A stretch of DNA of 64,000 nucleotides from Allomyces macrogynus ATCC 38327 (Eukaryota; Blastocladiomycota; Blastocladiomycetes; Blastocladiales; Blastocladiaceae), in NCBI GenBank assembly GCA_000151295.1, contig GG745332.1, positions 766,359 to 830,358 on the forward strand, in the 5' to 3' direction. The notes below the pieces were generated by a model. The model was given only the letters and a program-made list of their open reading frames with translations. It did no database searches and had not been told where the DNA came from. Below are positions 31,471 through 42,734 of the stretch, one piece after another; within the stretch, counting starts at the first letter, position 1, and every line of letters starts with the position of its first letter. The position numbers were made by a program, and so were the translations under genes.

Positions 31471-32896
31471 ATCACAGTTGAGCAAGCCAAACTCACACTG
31501 CCACGTGCAGATGGCAAACGATTTGGCAATATTCTTGGCAGCCATGCTGCTGCATGGTGCCAAGGTGACCAGACTGGCAACAGAAAGAAGCCCTCCACCT
31601 GACTGGTGGAGGCCATTATCACAAGCACCTGCACTGCAATGGGCTTCAATTTCAGGAACTCATCACCAAGCAGCCCATTCCACAAATTGATTGGGACCAT
31701 GACCCACAGGTGTGCTGCACTGCCAGCAGTTTGCATCCCTTGCAAGCAGTACAGGTGCAACTTGATAAAGTAGATATATTGGGCAGCCCATGCAAATTAG
31801 CAAGCCCAATCTGCACCAGCATCATGTGCATCACCTTCTTGGACATGTCAGTGCCCATAATGCCATTGTGTGGGAGCGCCTGCAAAAGAAACTCAGCAAG
31901 CTCAGCCACAGCTTGCATGTGGCAAGAACTGGTGGAGTGCATTTCTTGGGCAGTCAACAGCACAGCAGGTTCTGTGCAGATGGTTGTCTAGCTGGTCAAG
32001 GAGCACATGCTGGAAAGAGGGCAGCCAGATTTGGTGATCAGCACAAATAGGTGGCTGCTTTGATAGAACAATGAAGAAACATACCTGTGGATGTCCTTCT
32101 ACACATACCCTGCACCAATCTGCTCAGTCTTGCCAAGGAAAAATAACATGCCAAAGCTTGGATCAAGCAGCATCACTGCCAGCATGAGCAGCCCAACATG
32201 GTCAAAATGCTTGAGCAGGAGTGGAAGAGCAATGCGCATGCAAAGCACCATGTCTTGTGCCAAGTTGCAATCCTTGAGCAAGCTGATGATGTGCTGCACC
32301 TGCTTTCCCAGGACCTCCATTCCACTGTGAGTGGTGCATGCAGCTGGTTTCTGCAATGCTGGCACTTGTGTCACTGCATCACTCATTGCAGCTGCAGTAA
32401 ATGAATGGGACCTAGGAAAAATGGGAGAAGAAAAGTCAAATGAAAATTCAAGAGGAGCAAATCAATGTGCCAACACAGAAACAGGACAAGCACACATGCA
32501 AAAAATAGAAGGCAAGCTGGCCCATCAGGTACCCACTCAAAAATAGTGAGACCAAGTCCTCACACTTGTTTTCAATGTCAGCTTGGACTGCACTGGCAAG
32601 ATCAGCCAGATCAAACATGCCATTTCCTTCCTCATCAGTATCATTGAGAAGTTCTTGGCGCTCCACAGGTTGGCAAACAGCTGCATGTTCATGAGTGAGA
32701 TGTTGTTGGCCAAGTGTGCCATGACTAAGTTGCCCTGCTCAGCACATGCACTGGTAGATGTGGTTGATGTTGCGCCGGAAATGGCAGATGCTGCAGCCGC
32801 TGCCATGGTGGTTGCTGCTGTGCTGGTCGTACTTGTGCTGGTCGCCATCATGCTAGTCACCAATGTGCCAGTTGCTGTTGGTTGAGTGGCCATCAA
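31471..32896 (-). mobile_element. CpG-depleted transposase-like relic (hAT-like?)
   Basis: This island differs sharply from its surroundings: it is TG/CA-rich with hardly any CpG (for example only one CG between 31560 and 31900), in a CpG-rich genome. Minus-strand open pieces contain EEGNGMFDLADLASAVQADI, VGLLMLAVMLLDPSFGMLF and WNGLLGDEFLKLKPIAV followed by QVLVIMASTSQVEG. The order LLDPSF, then W..L...F..L...A..VL....STS..E resembles the end of hAT-family transposases with their dimerisation block (..LA..VLsipaSsa.sER). Many stops and frame changes are present. No terminal inverted repeats or target-site duplication were recognised. It could also be another ancient repeat. Confidence 0.4.
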
Positions 32897-33436
32897 ATGC
32901 TGCCATCACAGGCAGCTGCACAGTCGAGCCAAGAAGGTCCTTGTTGATTTGCTTGTTGCAGCTGGCTGCGCGGGCGCGGGTGCTCGTGTGAAGCTGAAAT
33001 GGTTTGGTCTTGACGAGAAAGTCGAGGACGACGAGACAGACGATTCCGGGTCACGACGGTCTCGTGAGGATTCAGAGGTGAGGGATCGTGAGAGACTCGT
33101 GGACCGAGACTCGGTGTGGCTTGACTTTCGCGATCCGGATTCACGAGATCCGCGCCGAAAGTCCCTCATCCTCATGAGCCGGATCGCGGATCGCGGCAGC
33201 CCTCGTCACAGACTTTGCGGAACACGATGCTCATCACGGCTTCAACGCTCTCAACGACATCTTCGTCGACGAGAATTAAATCCCGGTGTTCATCAAACCC
33301 TCCCACGACTTTCGCGACAGTCACTTGCTGCAAAACCCCACCGCGACCTGTCGCTGGCCCTTCTCCACCTCCCACACGCTCCTGTCGGCGCCGCGACTCT
33401 TCTCAAACGACCATTGCCGCCGCCCCACGTCCCATC
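32897..33436. other. Intergenic, CpG-rich again
   Basis: The CpG-rich composition returns after about 32960. A GA/TC-rich stretch (33000-33180) with repeated GACTCGTG/GATTC-like words is present. No gene is seen; it likely includes the NUP50 promoter. Confidence 0.45.
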
Positions 33437-35065
33437 ATGGCCAAGCGCAAGAATGACAGGGAACACGAAAAACGGGGCGACACGCCGAAGGACGACGACG
33501 TGCCCGAGAACACGGAGAACGAGCAGGAGCAGGGCAACGCTAGCGTTCCTGCACCACCGTCGGTGCGCACGGCGTCTGGATGTCAAGGAGGATGGGTGGT
33601 CGGCCACGCTCACCACGCTTTCTCCACCAGGATGGCATGCCTCGCAAAAAGCTCAGGCCCAAGGCTCGCGTCTTCCCGAAGGAGGGACCAGGAGTACCCA
33701 AGTTTAACGTACGATGCACTCGGGGACCTTGCTTGATCTCATGCCGCTCGCCCGCGAGTTTTCTAATGGCAAGGTCACTTCTTCTAGGCGATCGGACCCT
33801 TTGCCCAATTGAATTTCGGGGGGCAATACCAGGCTGCAGTGTCCGCACCAGCTTCAGCGCCCGCACCAGCCGCAGCGTCGTCGGGGTTCATGGCCTTACT
33901 TCAAAACGTGGTGGGGCCCGACGCCGCTGCGGCACGCCCACCGCCCGCGACCGGCACCAACAACGACGACTACTTCCGGGACCTGCGCGGCCTGAACGAG
34001 TCGTTCCGCAAGGCCATCAGCGAGGTGATCGAAAAGGACGTAGGCGCCGACTTGCAAAAGCTGTTTGACCAGTACACCAAGCACCGCAAGGACATTGACG
34101 CCAAGAAGGCTACGAACGCGAACCGGCCGGCCGCGACGACCGAGGCGGGTTTCGGCGCCGTGGCGCCGCCGCCGCCGCCGTCAGCGACCCAGGGCGGTCT
34201 TGCTGCACCGGCTTTCGGGTCCGCGGCGGCACCGCCCACTGGGTTCGGCGTGGGTTTCACGATTGCTGTGCCCTCGGAGGCACCGGCCAAGTCACCCGCC
34301 CCCCCGGCCTTCCAGTTTGCTGCGCCCAAGTCCCCTTCCAAGTCGCCCGCCAAGTCGCCCGCGGCTGCCGCCCCTGCACCCGCGCCCACGCCGGCGCCGT
34401 TTTCGTTCAATCTGGGTGGTGCCGGCGCACTGGCATCGGGTGCGTCCGCTGCACCGTCGGCGTTCTCGTTTGGCGCCTCAGCAAACAACTTTGCGTTTGG
34501 CGCGGCGGCCGCGCCCGCTCCCGCGCCCGCGGCGACCACGTCGTCGTTCAAGTTTGGCACTCCCGCGGCGACCACGTCGCCGTTCAAGTTTGGCGCTCCC
34601 GCTGCGAGTACGCCCGCGACCACGGCCGGCAACGGTGACGGCGAGGGCGAGGGTGACGAGGGCGAGCCGCAGGACGATAACCCGGACGCGGCCGAGGAGT
34701 CGGTCCCGGAGTTTCTCGCCAATGCGGACGCGAACCTCGCTGATATCTTCAGCGTGCGCGTGGTGCTGCAGGAGCAGCTGGACAAGAATGAGTGGAAGAA
34801 GGTTGGCGTCGATACGATGCGGCTCGTCCGGTACAACGATACGGGTAAGGTCGCGCTGCTCATGCGCGTTGGGTTGGGCGGCGCACCCCCCGTCATCAAT
34901 GCGTCGCCGAGCGCACTGTTCGCCACGATCACGCGTAACCCGAAGATTCTCAGTTTGGGCGTCGTGCAGCCGGACCAGAGCAAGAAGCAGTATTTGGTAC
35001 AGGCCAAGGAACCGGCCGATATTCGGACGCTGGCCGACAAGATTGCGGAGTACAAGAGTCAGTAG
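33437..35065 (+). CDS. NUP50: NUP50/Nup2-like nucleoporin with RanBP1 domain
   Basis: Exons: 33437-33562, 33631-33708 and 33788-35065 (493 aa, all phase 0). The N-terminus (MAKRKNDREHEKRGDTPKDD) resembles the NUP50 start that binds importin-alpha. A conserved helix (LRGLNESFRKAISEVIEKDV) precedes an Ala/Pro-rich middle with FG-type repeats (FGVGF, FSFGAS, FAFGA, FKFGTP, FKFGAP). The last ~120 residues form a Ran-binding domain (VVLQEQLDKNEWKKVG, LVRYNDTGKVALLMR). The protein should sit at the nuclear basket and recycle importin-alpha with Ran-GTP. It is convergent with AP-2 alpha, with only ~270 bp between stops. Confidence 0.88.
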
Positions 35066-35336
35066 AGTGGGGAACGGATCGGGTGCTGTGTTGCTGTTGG
35101 TGGGTGTGCTTTCGCGTGCGTGATTAGTTGAATGCATTTGCGCGTTTGATTTTAACTTCTCGACAAGCCTGACCGTGAAATGGAAGAGCCAAAGACAGCT
35201 CGCCAACAAATGAGTTGACAACATCTGAACACCGCAGTTACGATGGCGGCGTCTTCAAACAGTCGTCGAACCAGTCCTCGTCCATCCTTCCAGTCCCAAG
35301 ATCCGAGCCCTCCCGCTCCTCTCACCGCCGCCTCCC

Positions 35337-38300
35337 CTACGCCTGACCCGCAGCGGCCGGGTCGTGCATCGTCACGTAAATGATGTGCTGCATGGCCTCG
35401 AGCACGGCGCGGTTGGCGGCCGCCGTCGGGCTCGACCGCGCCGTGATCCGGCATTCCTAAGCCAAAAGTACGTCAGTCGACCGAGTCGGTGGAAGGGAAC
35501 CTGATAAGGATTGCGCGTACCTGCAGCGTCTCCGCGACCACAATCTCAACGAGCGTGAAATGGTTAACGACGTTGGGCCCATGCGTAAACCGCGCCGCAG
35601 CCCGCACCACGAGCCGGTCCTGCGGCCCCGCCGCCGGCACGACCCCCCACCGCATCTTGCCCGCGAGGTGCGCGCGGAGCCACTCGGCATTGATACTCTT
35701 GGGCGGCGCGAGCTGGCAAGCGCGCACGTCGTCGGTCGCCGGCGCAATCCGCGCCCACTGCGTCGCAAACTGCGTCGGGTTCGCGGCAATCGGTTCTGCA
35801 AACGCCGTGAACAGGGCTGGAAGACGCAGCGTAATGTCGCTCGTAGCCATGGCCGAGACGGGCGCGTACCGGACGCGCACGAGCACGGGCGTCGCCGGTG
35901 GCGCCATGTACGTGACGAGCATCGAGACGCGTTCCTGCTGGCTCGCGCCAATCGACCGCGGCGGGTCGACGACCGTGAGCTTGCACTCGGGCGGGCACGA
36001 GGTCGTCAGCTGCAGCGCGTCCACGGAACGGTCCGTAAGGTTGCCGAGGTACAGGACGATCGCGATCGTGCCTACCTGCGGCGTCGGCTTGACGATGGCG
36101 CCAATTTGCAGGGCAGCGTCCTGGTAGAGAATGCCTTCGTTGGCGTAAAAGAAGCGCGCGAGCTTCTCCTGGTGCCCGCGCACGAGCATGGCGACCGTCG
36201 GTGTTGTGTCAGCCGATTGGGCCTGGGCAAAGGGCACCATCGATGGCGATCCACCGGACGGCGACGACGCCGAGAAAATGTTGCTCGGCGCAGCCGACGT
36301 TGCGGGACCACCCATAATATCGTTCATCATGGAGGTCGCCGTGACACTGCGCGGAACCGTCGTCGCGAGCACTGGCGCGGGTGCCTCAATCGACATGTTC
36401 AGCAGGTTCCCACCACCCATGCCACCGGGCGACGACGGCTGCGCACTCCCCACGGTTGGCGACCCTGCAGCGGCCCCCGACGTGGGCGACGCGGCCGTCT
36501 TGCGCTTCTCCTTTTCCTCGAGTTTCTGCTCGAGCGCAGACCGGCGGTCGCGGAACGGCGGCATTTCCTCGCAAATCGCGGCCAGCACCTCGTCGCTGTG
36601 CAGGTTGAGCAGGTTCAGGTACTCACACGCGCGCTCCTGCAGCTCCACGTCCATGTTCTGCACGTGCTCGGCCAGCACGGCCTCGACCATGGGCCGAATC
36701 TCCGGGAACAGGTTGACGAGCTTGATGTAGGTCGTGAGCATCAGGCACTTGGTCGGCTGCGCGACAAGCGCAAAGTGTCTGTGAATCGCCTGGAAAATAT
36801 CGATGGGTGCGGCAACACCGCGGTCGACGAGCGTGTCGGCGCGCTCGCCGAGCATGTAGGCCGCGACCTTGATCATGGTCTCATGGCACCCGGGATTCTG
36901 CACGTGCTGGAAGACGAGCGCAATCGACTCGGTGCACTCTTGCGGCGTACGCGCCGACATGAGCTGCACCATCCGGTGCCAGACGTCGTCGGATGTGAAC
37001 GTGCCGGCCTTGGTAATCAAGTCGCACATGGTTTTGAAGTACCAGTCAAACGACGGCGCAAACTTTTCGGCCAAGATGGCAATGCGCAGCGCAAGCACTT
37101 CCTTGATCTCGTCCTCGGAGGTGCCGAGCAGTTTAAGCAGTTCCGTCGTGACTTTGGGCCCGTTGCAAGTGTCGCACATGCGGTAGAGCACGTCGAGTGC
37201 CTGGCGGCGCACCGTCATATCGCGGTCACGGCATGCGGCGACAATTGCCTCTTCCTGCGCCCGGATCCCGGCATACCCGATCCCGTTGTTGAGCATGAGC
37301 GAGTAGATGTCGAGCGTCAAGAAGCGCGCGTTCGAGTCCTTGGTGCCACTGAGGAGCTTGGTCAAGATGCGCTCGACCTCGACAAACAGCTGCGAGTTGG
37401 GCTGCCACTGGATGAGCAGCTGCACGGCCTCGAAAAAGATGGCGTTTTGCGCATTGATTTGCTGCTGGTTCTTGATGTTTTCTTGAGAGTTGGCAATCAG
37501 CGTCTGCAAGACCAGGTTGAACTTGTCCATGGTGCTCGGGTCCAACGTGGGCGGCTCAAATGCGCGCAGCAGCCGCAACAGCTTGACTTGCAGCCACGGG
37601 ATCGGGATCTTGTAGTAGAGCTCGTGCGCCTGGTAATTGCGCTCCACGGCAAGCTTACACAGCCGCTGGACGGCGTGCGGGATCACGGGCGCAAACAGAG
37701 CCGGCCTCTCAGCGGCCAGGTCAATGAGCAGGCTGGTCAGCGACGTAAGCACTCCGTGCTCGCAGTGTAAGACGGCCTGGATCAGCTTGTCGGCCCATTC
37801 TTCGACGACAAATGCCGACGGGCACTTGCGGTAGAGCTTGAGCAGGCACAGCGCCGCCTTTTTCTTGACAAACAGGCTCGACGTGTTGCCGAGCAGCTTG
37901 CGCACCACGTCGGCACCGAGCGTCTCGGCAAACAGCGTGCCGCCGACGTTGGCGATTGTGTTGAGCACGAGGCAGCTAACGTGGTCGTTTTCGAGATCGA
38001 GGTCCTTTTTGAACGAGTTGATGACGAGGTGCAGCGCGTCCTTGTTCTCGTGGAACAGGAGCGTCACGGCCAGGTACCCAATTTGCTTTTCTTTGTACTT
38101 GGCGCTGGCTACGAGGTTCACGGCCTCGACATGGCCAAACTCGATTTGGTACCCGAGAATGTACATGAACAGCAGCTTGCTGACGTACTTCTTGCGGTCG
38201 TAGCCCGTCAGGTTGCCCTCTATACGGCGGCACTGCCGGTGAGCGCGCGGGATTGGATAAGAGTGGAGCATTGGGAAGCACACGACGGTACCCTTGAACT

Positions 38301-38577
38301 TTTGCCGAATGTGGCCGAGCTCCTTGTTGATGCGCTTCTCCTCGAGCTCGCGTGATCGGCCTGCATAACGGCCAACGTGTCCTTGCTGGTCAGTACTTAC
38401 TTGTCCACCGCAAACAACACGTGTCGACGGTGATCATGAGCACATACAGTTGCGAATGTCGGCAATAAAGGTCGACAGTCCCTTCATCTCCCCGGCCATG
38501 CCGCGCGGCTGGTTGCCCAGCGCCGCGGCGGCCATGTTGTTGAGCTGGTTCATGGTCGACTGCATGGTGGTCTGCAT
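35337..38577 (-). CDS. AP2A1: AP-2 complex subunit alpha
   Basis: Exons on the minus strand: 38577-38448, 38360-38292, 38219-35521 and 35456-35337 (1005 aa, phases agree). A short Met/Asn/Gln-rich start leads to GLSTFIADIRNCRSRELEEK and RINKELGHIRQKFK, then GYDRKKYVSKLLFMYILGYQ. This is the alpha-adaptin N-terminus that binds PIP2 through basic residues. The HEAT-like trunk is unbroken to about residue 620. A Ser/Gly/Pro hinge (~620-720) and the appendage (ear) domain follow, ending with MQHIIYVTMHD. AP-2 alpha links cargo, PIP2 and clathrin in endocytosis at the plasma membrane. Length is close to animal AP2A (about 940-980). A clear, intact orthologue, divergent from MTG1. Confidence 0.96.
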
Positions 38578-38986
38578 GGTTGTTGCTTGATGATCCCGAG
38601 CGTAGCAGCTCGGGGTGCAGTGACGGCGACGGCCGCGAAAACTCGAAAAGTTGGGTTGAGTCGCGCAGCAGCGTTGATGCGTCGCCGAGGAACAGCCGTT
38701 GCAGAAGGTTCTCGCCGCAGAAGGAGGGCCGATGGGCGATATTTCTGAGTGTAGGCAACAGCAGCAACGGTCGAGGTCGCTGTGAGCGACTCGCTGAGCT
38801 GACTGCTCACGTCTCGTGGAAAGGCACATGTGCTCGCGTGCATCTCACGACCTGTTGCTGATCGCCGCGAGACGCTTCTTTGTCCTTGTTTTCGACCATA
38901 ATCATGGTCGTCGTCGACTTCCTGCACGACTCAGCAATTTGGAGCACACATACTAAGGAACCAGACGCACTGTATTGCCAGCAATC
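38578..38986. promoter_or_regulatory. Shared divergent promoter region, AP-2 alpha / MTG1
   Basis: 409 bp separate the two start codons of oppositely oriented genes. No TATA box was recognised. It contains the 5' UTRs of both genes. Confidence 0.4.
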
Positions 38987-40203
38987 ATGTCCGGCACAGC
39001 GCGCGCCGTCATCCAACTTCCGGCGCACTTGCGCACCATCAATTGGTTTCCGGGCCACATGGCCAAGGGACTGCGCGAGATGCGCAACAAGATGCGCCAG
39101 GTCGATGTGATCATTGAAGTGCGCGATGCACGAGTTCCCGTGTCGTCCATGAACCCGGCGTTTGAGGCCATGCTCACGAGGGCCGCGACCGACCGATACA
39201 TTTTGCTCAACAAGATCGACCTGGCCGACCCGATTGCGACCAAGGTATCATTTGAAGTTGGTTGATGCTTCTCCGCCTGTCTTTTTCCTGATCCCGACAT
39301 GATTCGACTCTCTCCCAGCGCCACGTCGAAGTCATGGAGCACAACGCCAAGATTGCCCTGCCCGACTCGCAAACGTGGGTCTTCCCCGTCTCGCTCTCCG
39401 ACCGCTCGTTCTTGCGCAAGCTCATCAAAGATTTGAAGTGTACGGATTCCATGCCGTGTGCTTGGTTTGACCTGCCCTCACTCACTCGTTCACTGCACAT
39501 TGCAGGCAAAGCCGCCGCGGATCCGCTGAAGTACTCGAAAATGACCCTCATGATTGCGGGCATGCCGAACGTTGGCAAATCCACGCTCATCAACTCGCTG
39601 CGCAACCTCGGCAACGGCAAGGGAAAGGCTGCGACGACGGGCGGGCAACCAGGCGTGACGCGCGCCGTGTCCGGCACACCGATCAAGATTGTTGACGAGC
39701 CCACGCGCATCTACTTGCTCGACACGCCCGGGATCATGGACCCGCAAATCCGCGACCCGATCCAGTCGTTCAATGTGGCGCTGACGGGTGGGATCCGTGA
39801 CCATCTCGCGGGCATGGAGAACCTGGCCGAGTACCTCGTGTTTGCGCTGCGCGTGCGGCAACGGGAACAGGCGCTCGTTGATTTGTTCAAAATGCCGTCG
39901 GCGTTGCTGGCGCCACCCGTGGGTGCCAAGCCGACCGTTGACCCGGAGTCGGGCGTCTTGGTCGAACCGGTCCTGCCCATGCGCCCGGTCCTCGACCACG
40001 TCGCGCGTCGAATTGGTGCTCTGGAAAAGGGTGGTGTGCCGAACCGTGACCGAGCGGCCGCGTTCATGGTGCAGGCGTTCCGCACGGGGAAGCTCGGTCG
40101 GTTTACCTTGGATACCGTACCTGAACCGCTCGCCACCCCTGTTCGTGCTCACGAAGATGGTGAGGAGGCAACTAATACAACAGCTCAGGCTGATTTTCCG
40201 TAA
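38987..40203 (+). CDS. MTG1: MTG1-type mitochondrial ribosome GTPase
   Basis: Exons: 38987-39244, 39319-39439 and 39506-40203 (358 aa). INWFPGHMAKGLREM is the family signature at the N-terminus. GTPase motifs appear in circularly permuted order: G4 LLNKIDLAD, G5-like FPVSLSDRS, G1 GMPNVGKSTLIN, G2 region PGVTR, and G3 DTPG. This is the YlqF/RbgA class; the MTG1 branch assembles the mitochondrial large ribosomal subunit at the inner membrane. The start has no strong targeting peptide but is basic enough for import. The C-terminal ~40 residues are poorly conserved and acidic. The intron at 39440 (GTACG) gives ..DLKCKAAADP.. in frame. Confidence 0.92.
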
Positions 40204-40558
40204 CCTGGCCGCATGCTCGTCATGACAAACACGTCGATTTTGGCAGAAGCTTCGTCCGTGATCACGTTCAAGAATGACTCGCGAGAGATTGGTTGTTCTT
40301 GTCCTTTCTTGTCCAATCTTCATTTGTCTCTTGCGCGCATGGCCATTTTTTCCCTCGGTCGATTCGCCGGCCCGATTCTTCCATTCAAGCGAGCGGCAAG
40401 GCGTGCCTCAAATCCGGCCTCTTGCACGCCAGCTGAGTCAAGTTCAAAAGACCATCAGACCCGCCGACTTTCCATCAGCACACTCCCCGCACCATCGACG
40501 GCATCGAATTCCTCGACCAAATTCAGAGCCTTTGTCGCGAGCCATTACTGCAGCAACC

Positions 40559-41124
40559 ATGACCACCACGTCTACCTACACATGCAAGCTTGTCACGAGC
40601 GAGGCAGACCTCAAGCTGTGCTTCCAAGTGCGCCACGACGTCTTTGTCGTCGAGCAAAAAGTGCCTGCCGAGAACGAGTACGACGAGGTCGACCGGGCGT
40701 CCGACACGCTCCACTTTGTCGCCATCGAGGACGGCACGGGCGTCCCGCTCGGAACGTGCCGCGTGTTCCCGGCGACCAAGCCCGTACACGGGCTGGAAAA
40801 GATCAATGGCAAGGTCGCCAAGCTCGGGCGCATGGCGTGCACGGCACCGTCGCGTGGTCGCGGTCCGTACTCGCTTGTCCACCCCCCGGCGAGTGTGCCA
40901 TGAGCTGTTCTCACCGAGCTTTTGATATAGGTGTCGGCAAGGCGCTCTGCCTGCTCGCACACAAGGCTCTGGCCGAGCGCGGGTTCAAGGCCATCGCCAT
41001 CCACGCCCAGCTGGACAAGGAAGGGTTCTACAAGAAATTGGGCTACTTCCGCACGGCCGACGAGGTCTTTGACGAGGAAGGAATCGACCACGTCTACATG
41101 GCAAATTTACTTTTGCTCGAATAG
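40559..41124 (+). CDS. GNAT family N-acetyltransferase
   Basis: Exons: 40559-40862 and 40931-41124 (165 aa), with a GTCCG..TAG intron in phase 1. LCFQVRHDVFVVEQKVPAE and YDEVDRASDTLHFVA match the ElaA/YjcF-like subgroup start. LGTCRVFP is followed by the acetyl-CoA-binding loop RGRGVGKALC, rebuilt exactly across the intron. AIHAQLDKEGFYKKLGY and GIDHVYM end the domain. It should transfer acetyl from acetyl-CoA to an amine of unknown identity in the cytosol. The ATG at 40559 (caaccATGacc) gives a compact complete domain; the frame is open upstream but not conserved. Confidence 0.88.
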
Positions 41125-41391
41125 AAATTCGTAAATACTTGCTTCCCGTCTCTGATTTTCGTGGGGAGCAGCGAGCAAACCCGTGCCGTCCTGAGAGCCC
41201 CTTGCGCTGATCACCGGCACCTGCAGCAACTGCAATCTCAACCCCGCACGGCCCCGCTGCTCGCAGAGTGTTCCAACCCCTCGCAGAATGAGCCTCGTTC
41301 GTCAAGGTTCCAGAGTCTCGCTCAACCAACGCGTCTGATAGCGTGAATGGCCGACCGTTGCTGACCAAAACGAGCCCAATCCACGTTTATC

Positions 41392-42288
41392 ATGGCGACA
41401 ACAGCATCCAGTACCGCAAGTCTCGACCGTGCATCCAGCGGGGAGACGCTCGAGTCGTACGTCGGACCCGTTCCCACGACGTGACGCTCCGTTGCTCGGA
41501 CGGGACGTGCGCATGGACGTCGCGACGTTGTGCGCTCATACGAATCCAATGCGCGGATAGAGGCGAAAATGCCACCAGTCTTCGCTTCGACCTCGTCATT
41601 AGCGAAATGGAAAACATTCTCTTGGGTGCGTCTCGCTACTTTTTTCATCGCGACGCGTTTGCCAGACGGGTTTGTGCTGATGCCCGGCACTCGCTCGCCT
41701 CCAATACAGATCCCGCATTCCGCACGCTCCAGGACCAGTTTTACGAAAAGTATTACCACGAGTTCGAGGACCGCGACGAAAACAAGCTGATTTGCATGGA
41801 CATTTTCAAGGAATACGTGCGTATTGCGCCTGCCGCCGCCCACCTGCATATTCCTGCCCGCTTGCTCTCGCTAACACGCGCCGCAAGCGCAGGTGCATCT
41901 GGTGGAGAACTTTCTCGAGCGCCGGCTCTCGTCGGCACTGCCGTGGTTCAACATGCCCGAGTTTGTCGGGCTGTGCCGGTCCGTGGAGTCCCCGTCCGCA
42001 TGGAGGGAGTGGCTGAACACGTCCTGACTCTTGATTTTGCGCTCGTCCCGCAGGAATTCGGTCCGCCCGGACTCGACCGACGGTGACGTGTTTGACATTA
42101 TGGCGAGCTTGGCCGACTTCAACACGTTCAAGGAGTTCATTCTCGCCTACCGCAAGGTACGGTTTCGGTTTCCTGCGAGAGAACGACGACAGCGATGCTG
42201 ACGGATTTTTCGACGTGCCGTGCAGGAACAAGAAGGGACCGCGCTCGATTTCAGCGACTTGATCCTCACCACGGCGCTGCACCACTGA
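41392..42288 (+). CDS. ARL2BP: ARL2BP (BART) homologue
   Basis: Exons: 41392-41456, 41579-41625, 41710-41816, 41893-41978, 42054-42156 and 42226-42288 (156 aa; vertebrate ARL2BP ~163). The product contains FDLVISEMENILLDPAFRTL, then FYEKYYHEFEDRDENKL, FKEYVHLVENFLERRL, PWFNMPEFVGLC, GDVFDIMASLADFNTFKEF and a short tail ending TTALHH. These follow ARL2BP in order (EDIIMDDEFQLLQ, FMDKYYQEFEDTEENKLTY, IFDMLLTFTDFLAFKEM). BART proteins bind GTP-loaded ARL2/ARL3; in animals they act at the basal body, cilium and mitochondria. Presence here supports a flagellated life stage. Splice phases all agree and five introns in under 1 kb is high for the window. Confidence 0.9.
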
Positions 42289-42734
42289 CAATGGAGGAAG
42301 GGTCGGAGAGGAGTGGAGCAGAGTTGACTGCAGGAGACTGGACGTTTTCAGTAATCGTTTTTCACTGGTTGCATGCTTTGTTTCTGTTTTTCCCACCACA
42401 ACCATCCATCATCATCTGTCTGCTCTTCATCTGAATTTGAAGCGGACCAACGCGTCGGTTCCTCATTGCATTTTCAATTACGGTGCCTCGCCGAGAGCGC
42501 CCAATGCAAGCGCGCACGCGCAAGTCGGTCCAAAATACGAGCAGGCAGGGACTAGAATATTGGCCGGTTCTGGACAAGCTGAGCGATACGAAAAAAATGA
42601 AGCGAAAAACAAAGAACGAGGTAGGGGAAGAAGGCAAGACGACGTCAGACGCACAATGCTGCGCCCAAAGACGACAGCAAGGCAAGACAAATGTGTATCG
42701 AGAGGCACGTGAAAACAAGGACAATGATCCCTGC
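42289..42734. other. Convergent 3' region, ARL2BP / QCR2
   Basis: 446 bp between two stop codons. Only low-motif open frames; expected to hold both 3' UTRs. Confidence 0.5.

Noticed and set aside
35560..37770. 736-aa plus-strand open frame
   Set aside because: It is antisense to AP-2 alpha; long shadow frames are common in GC3-rich genes. It has no domain of its own.
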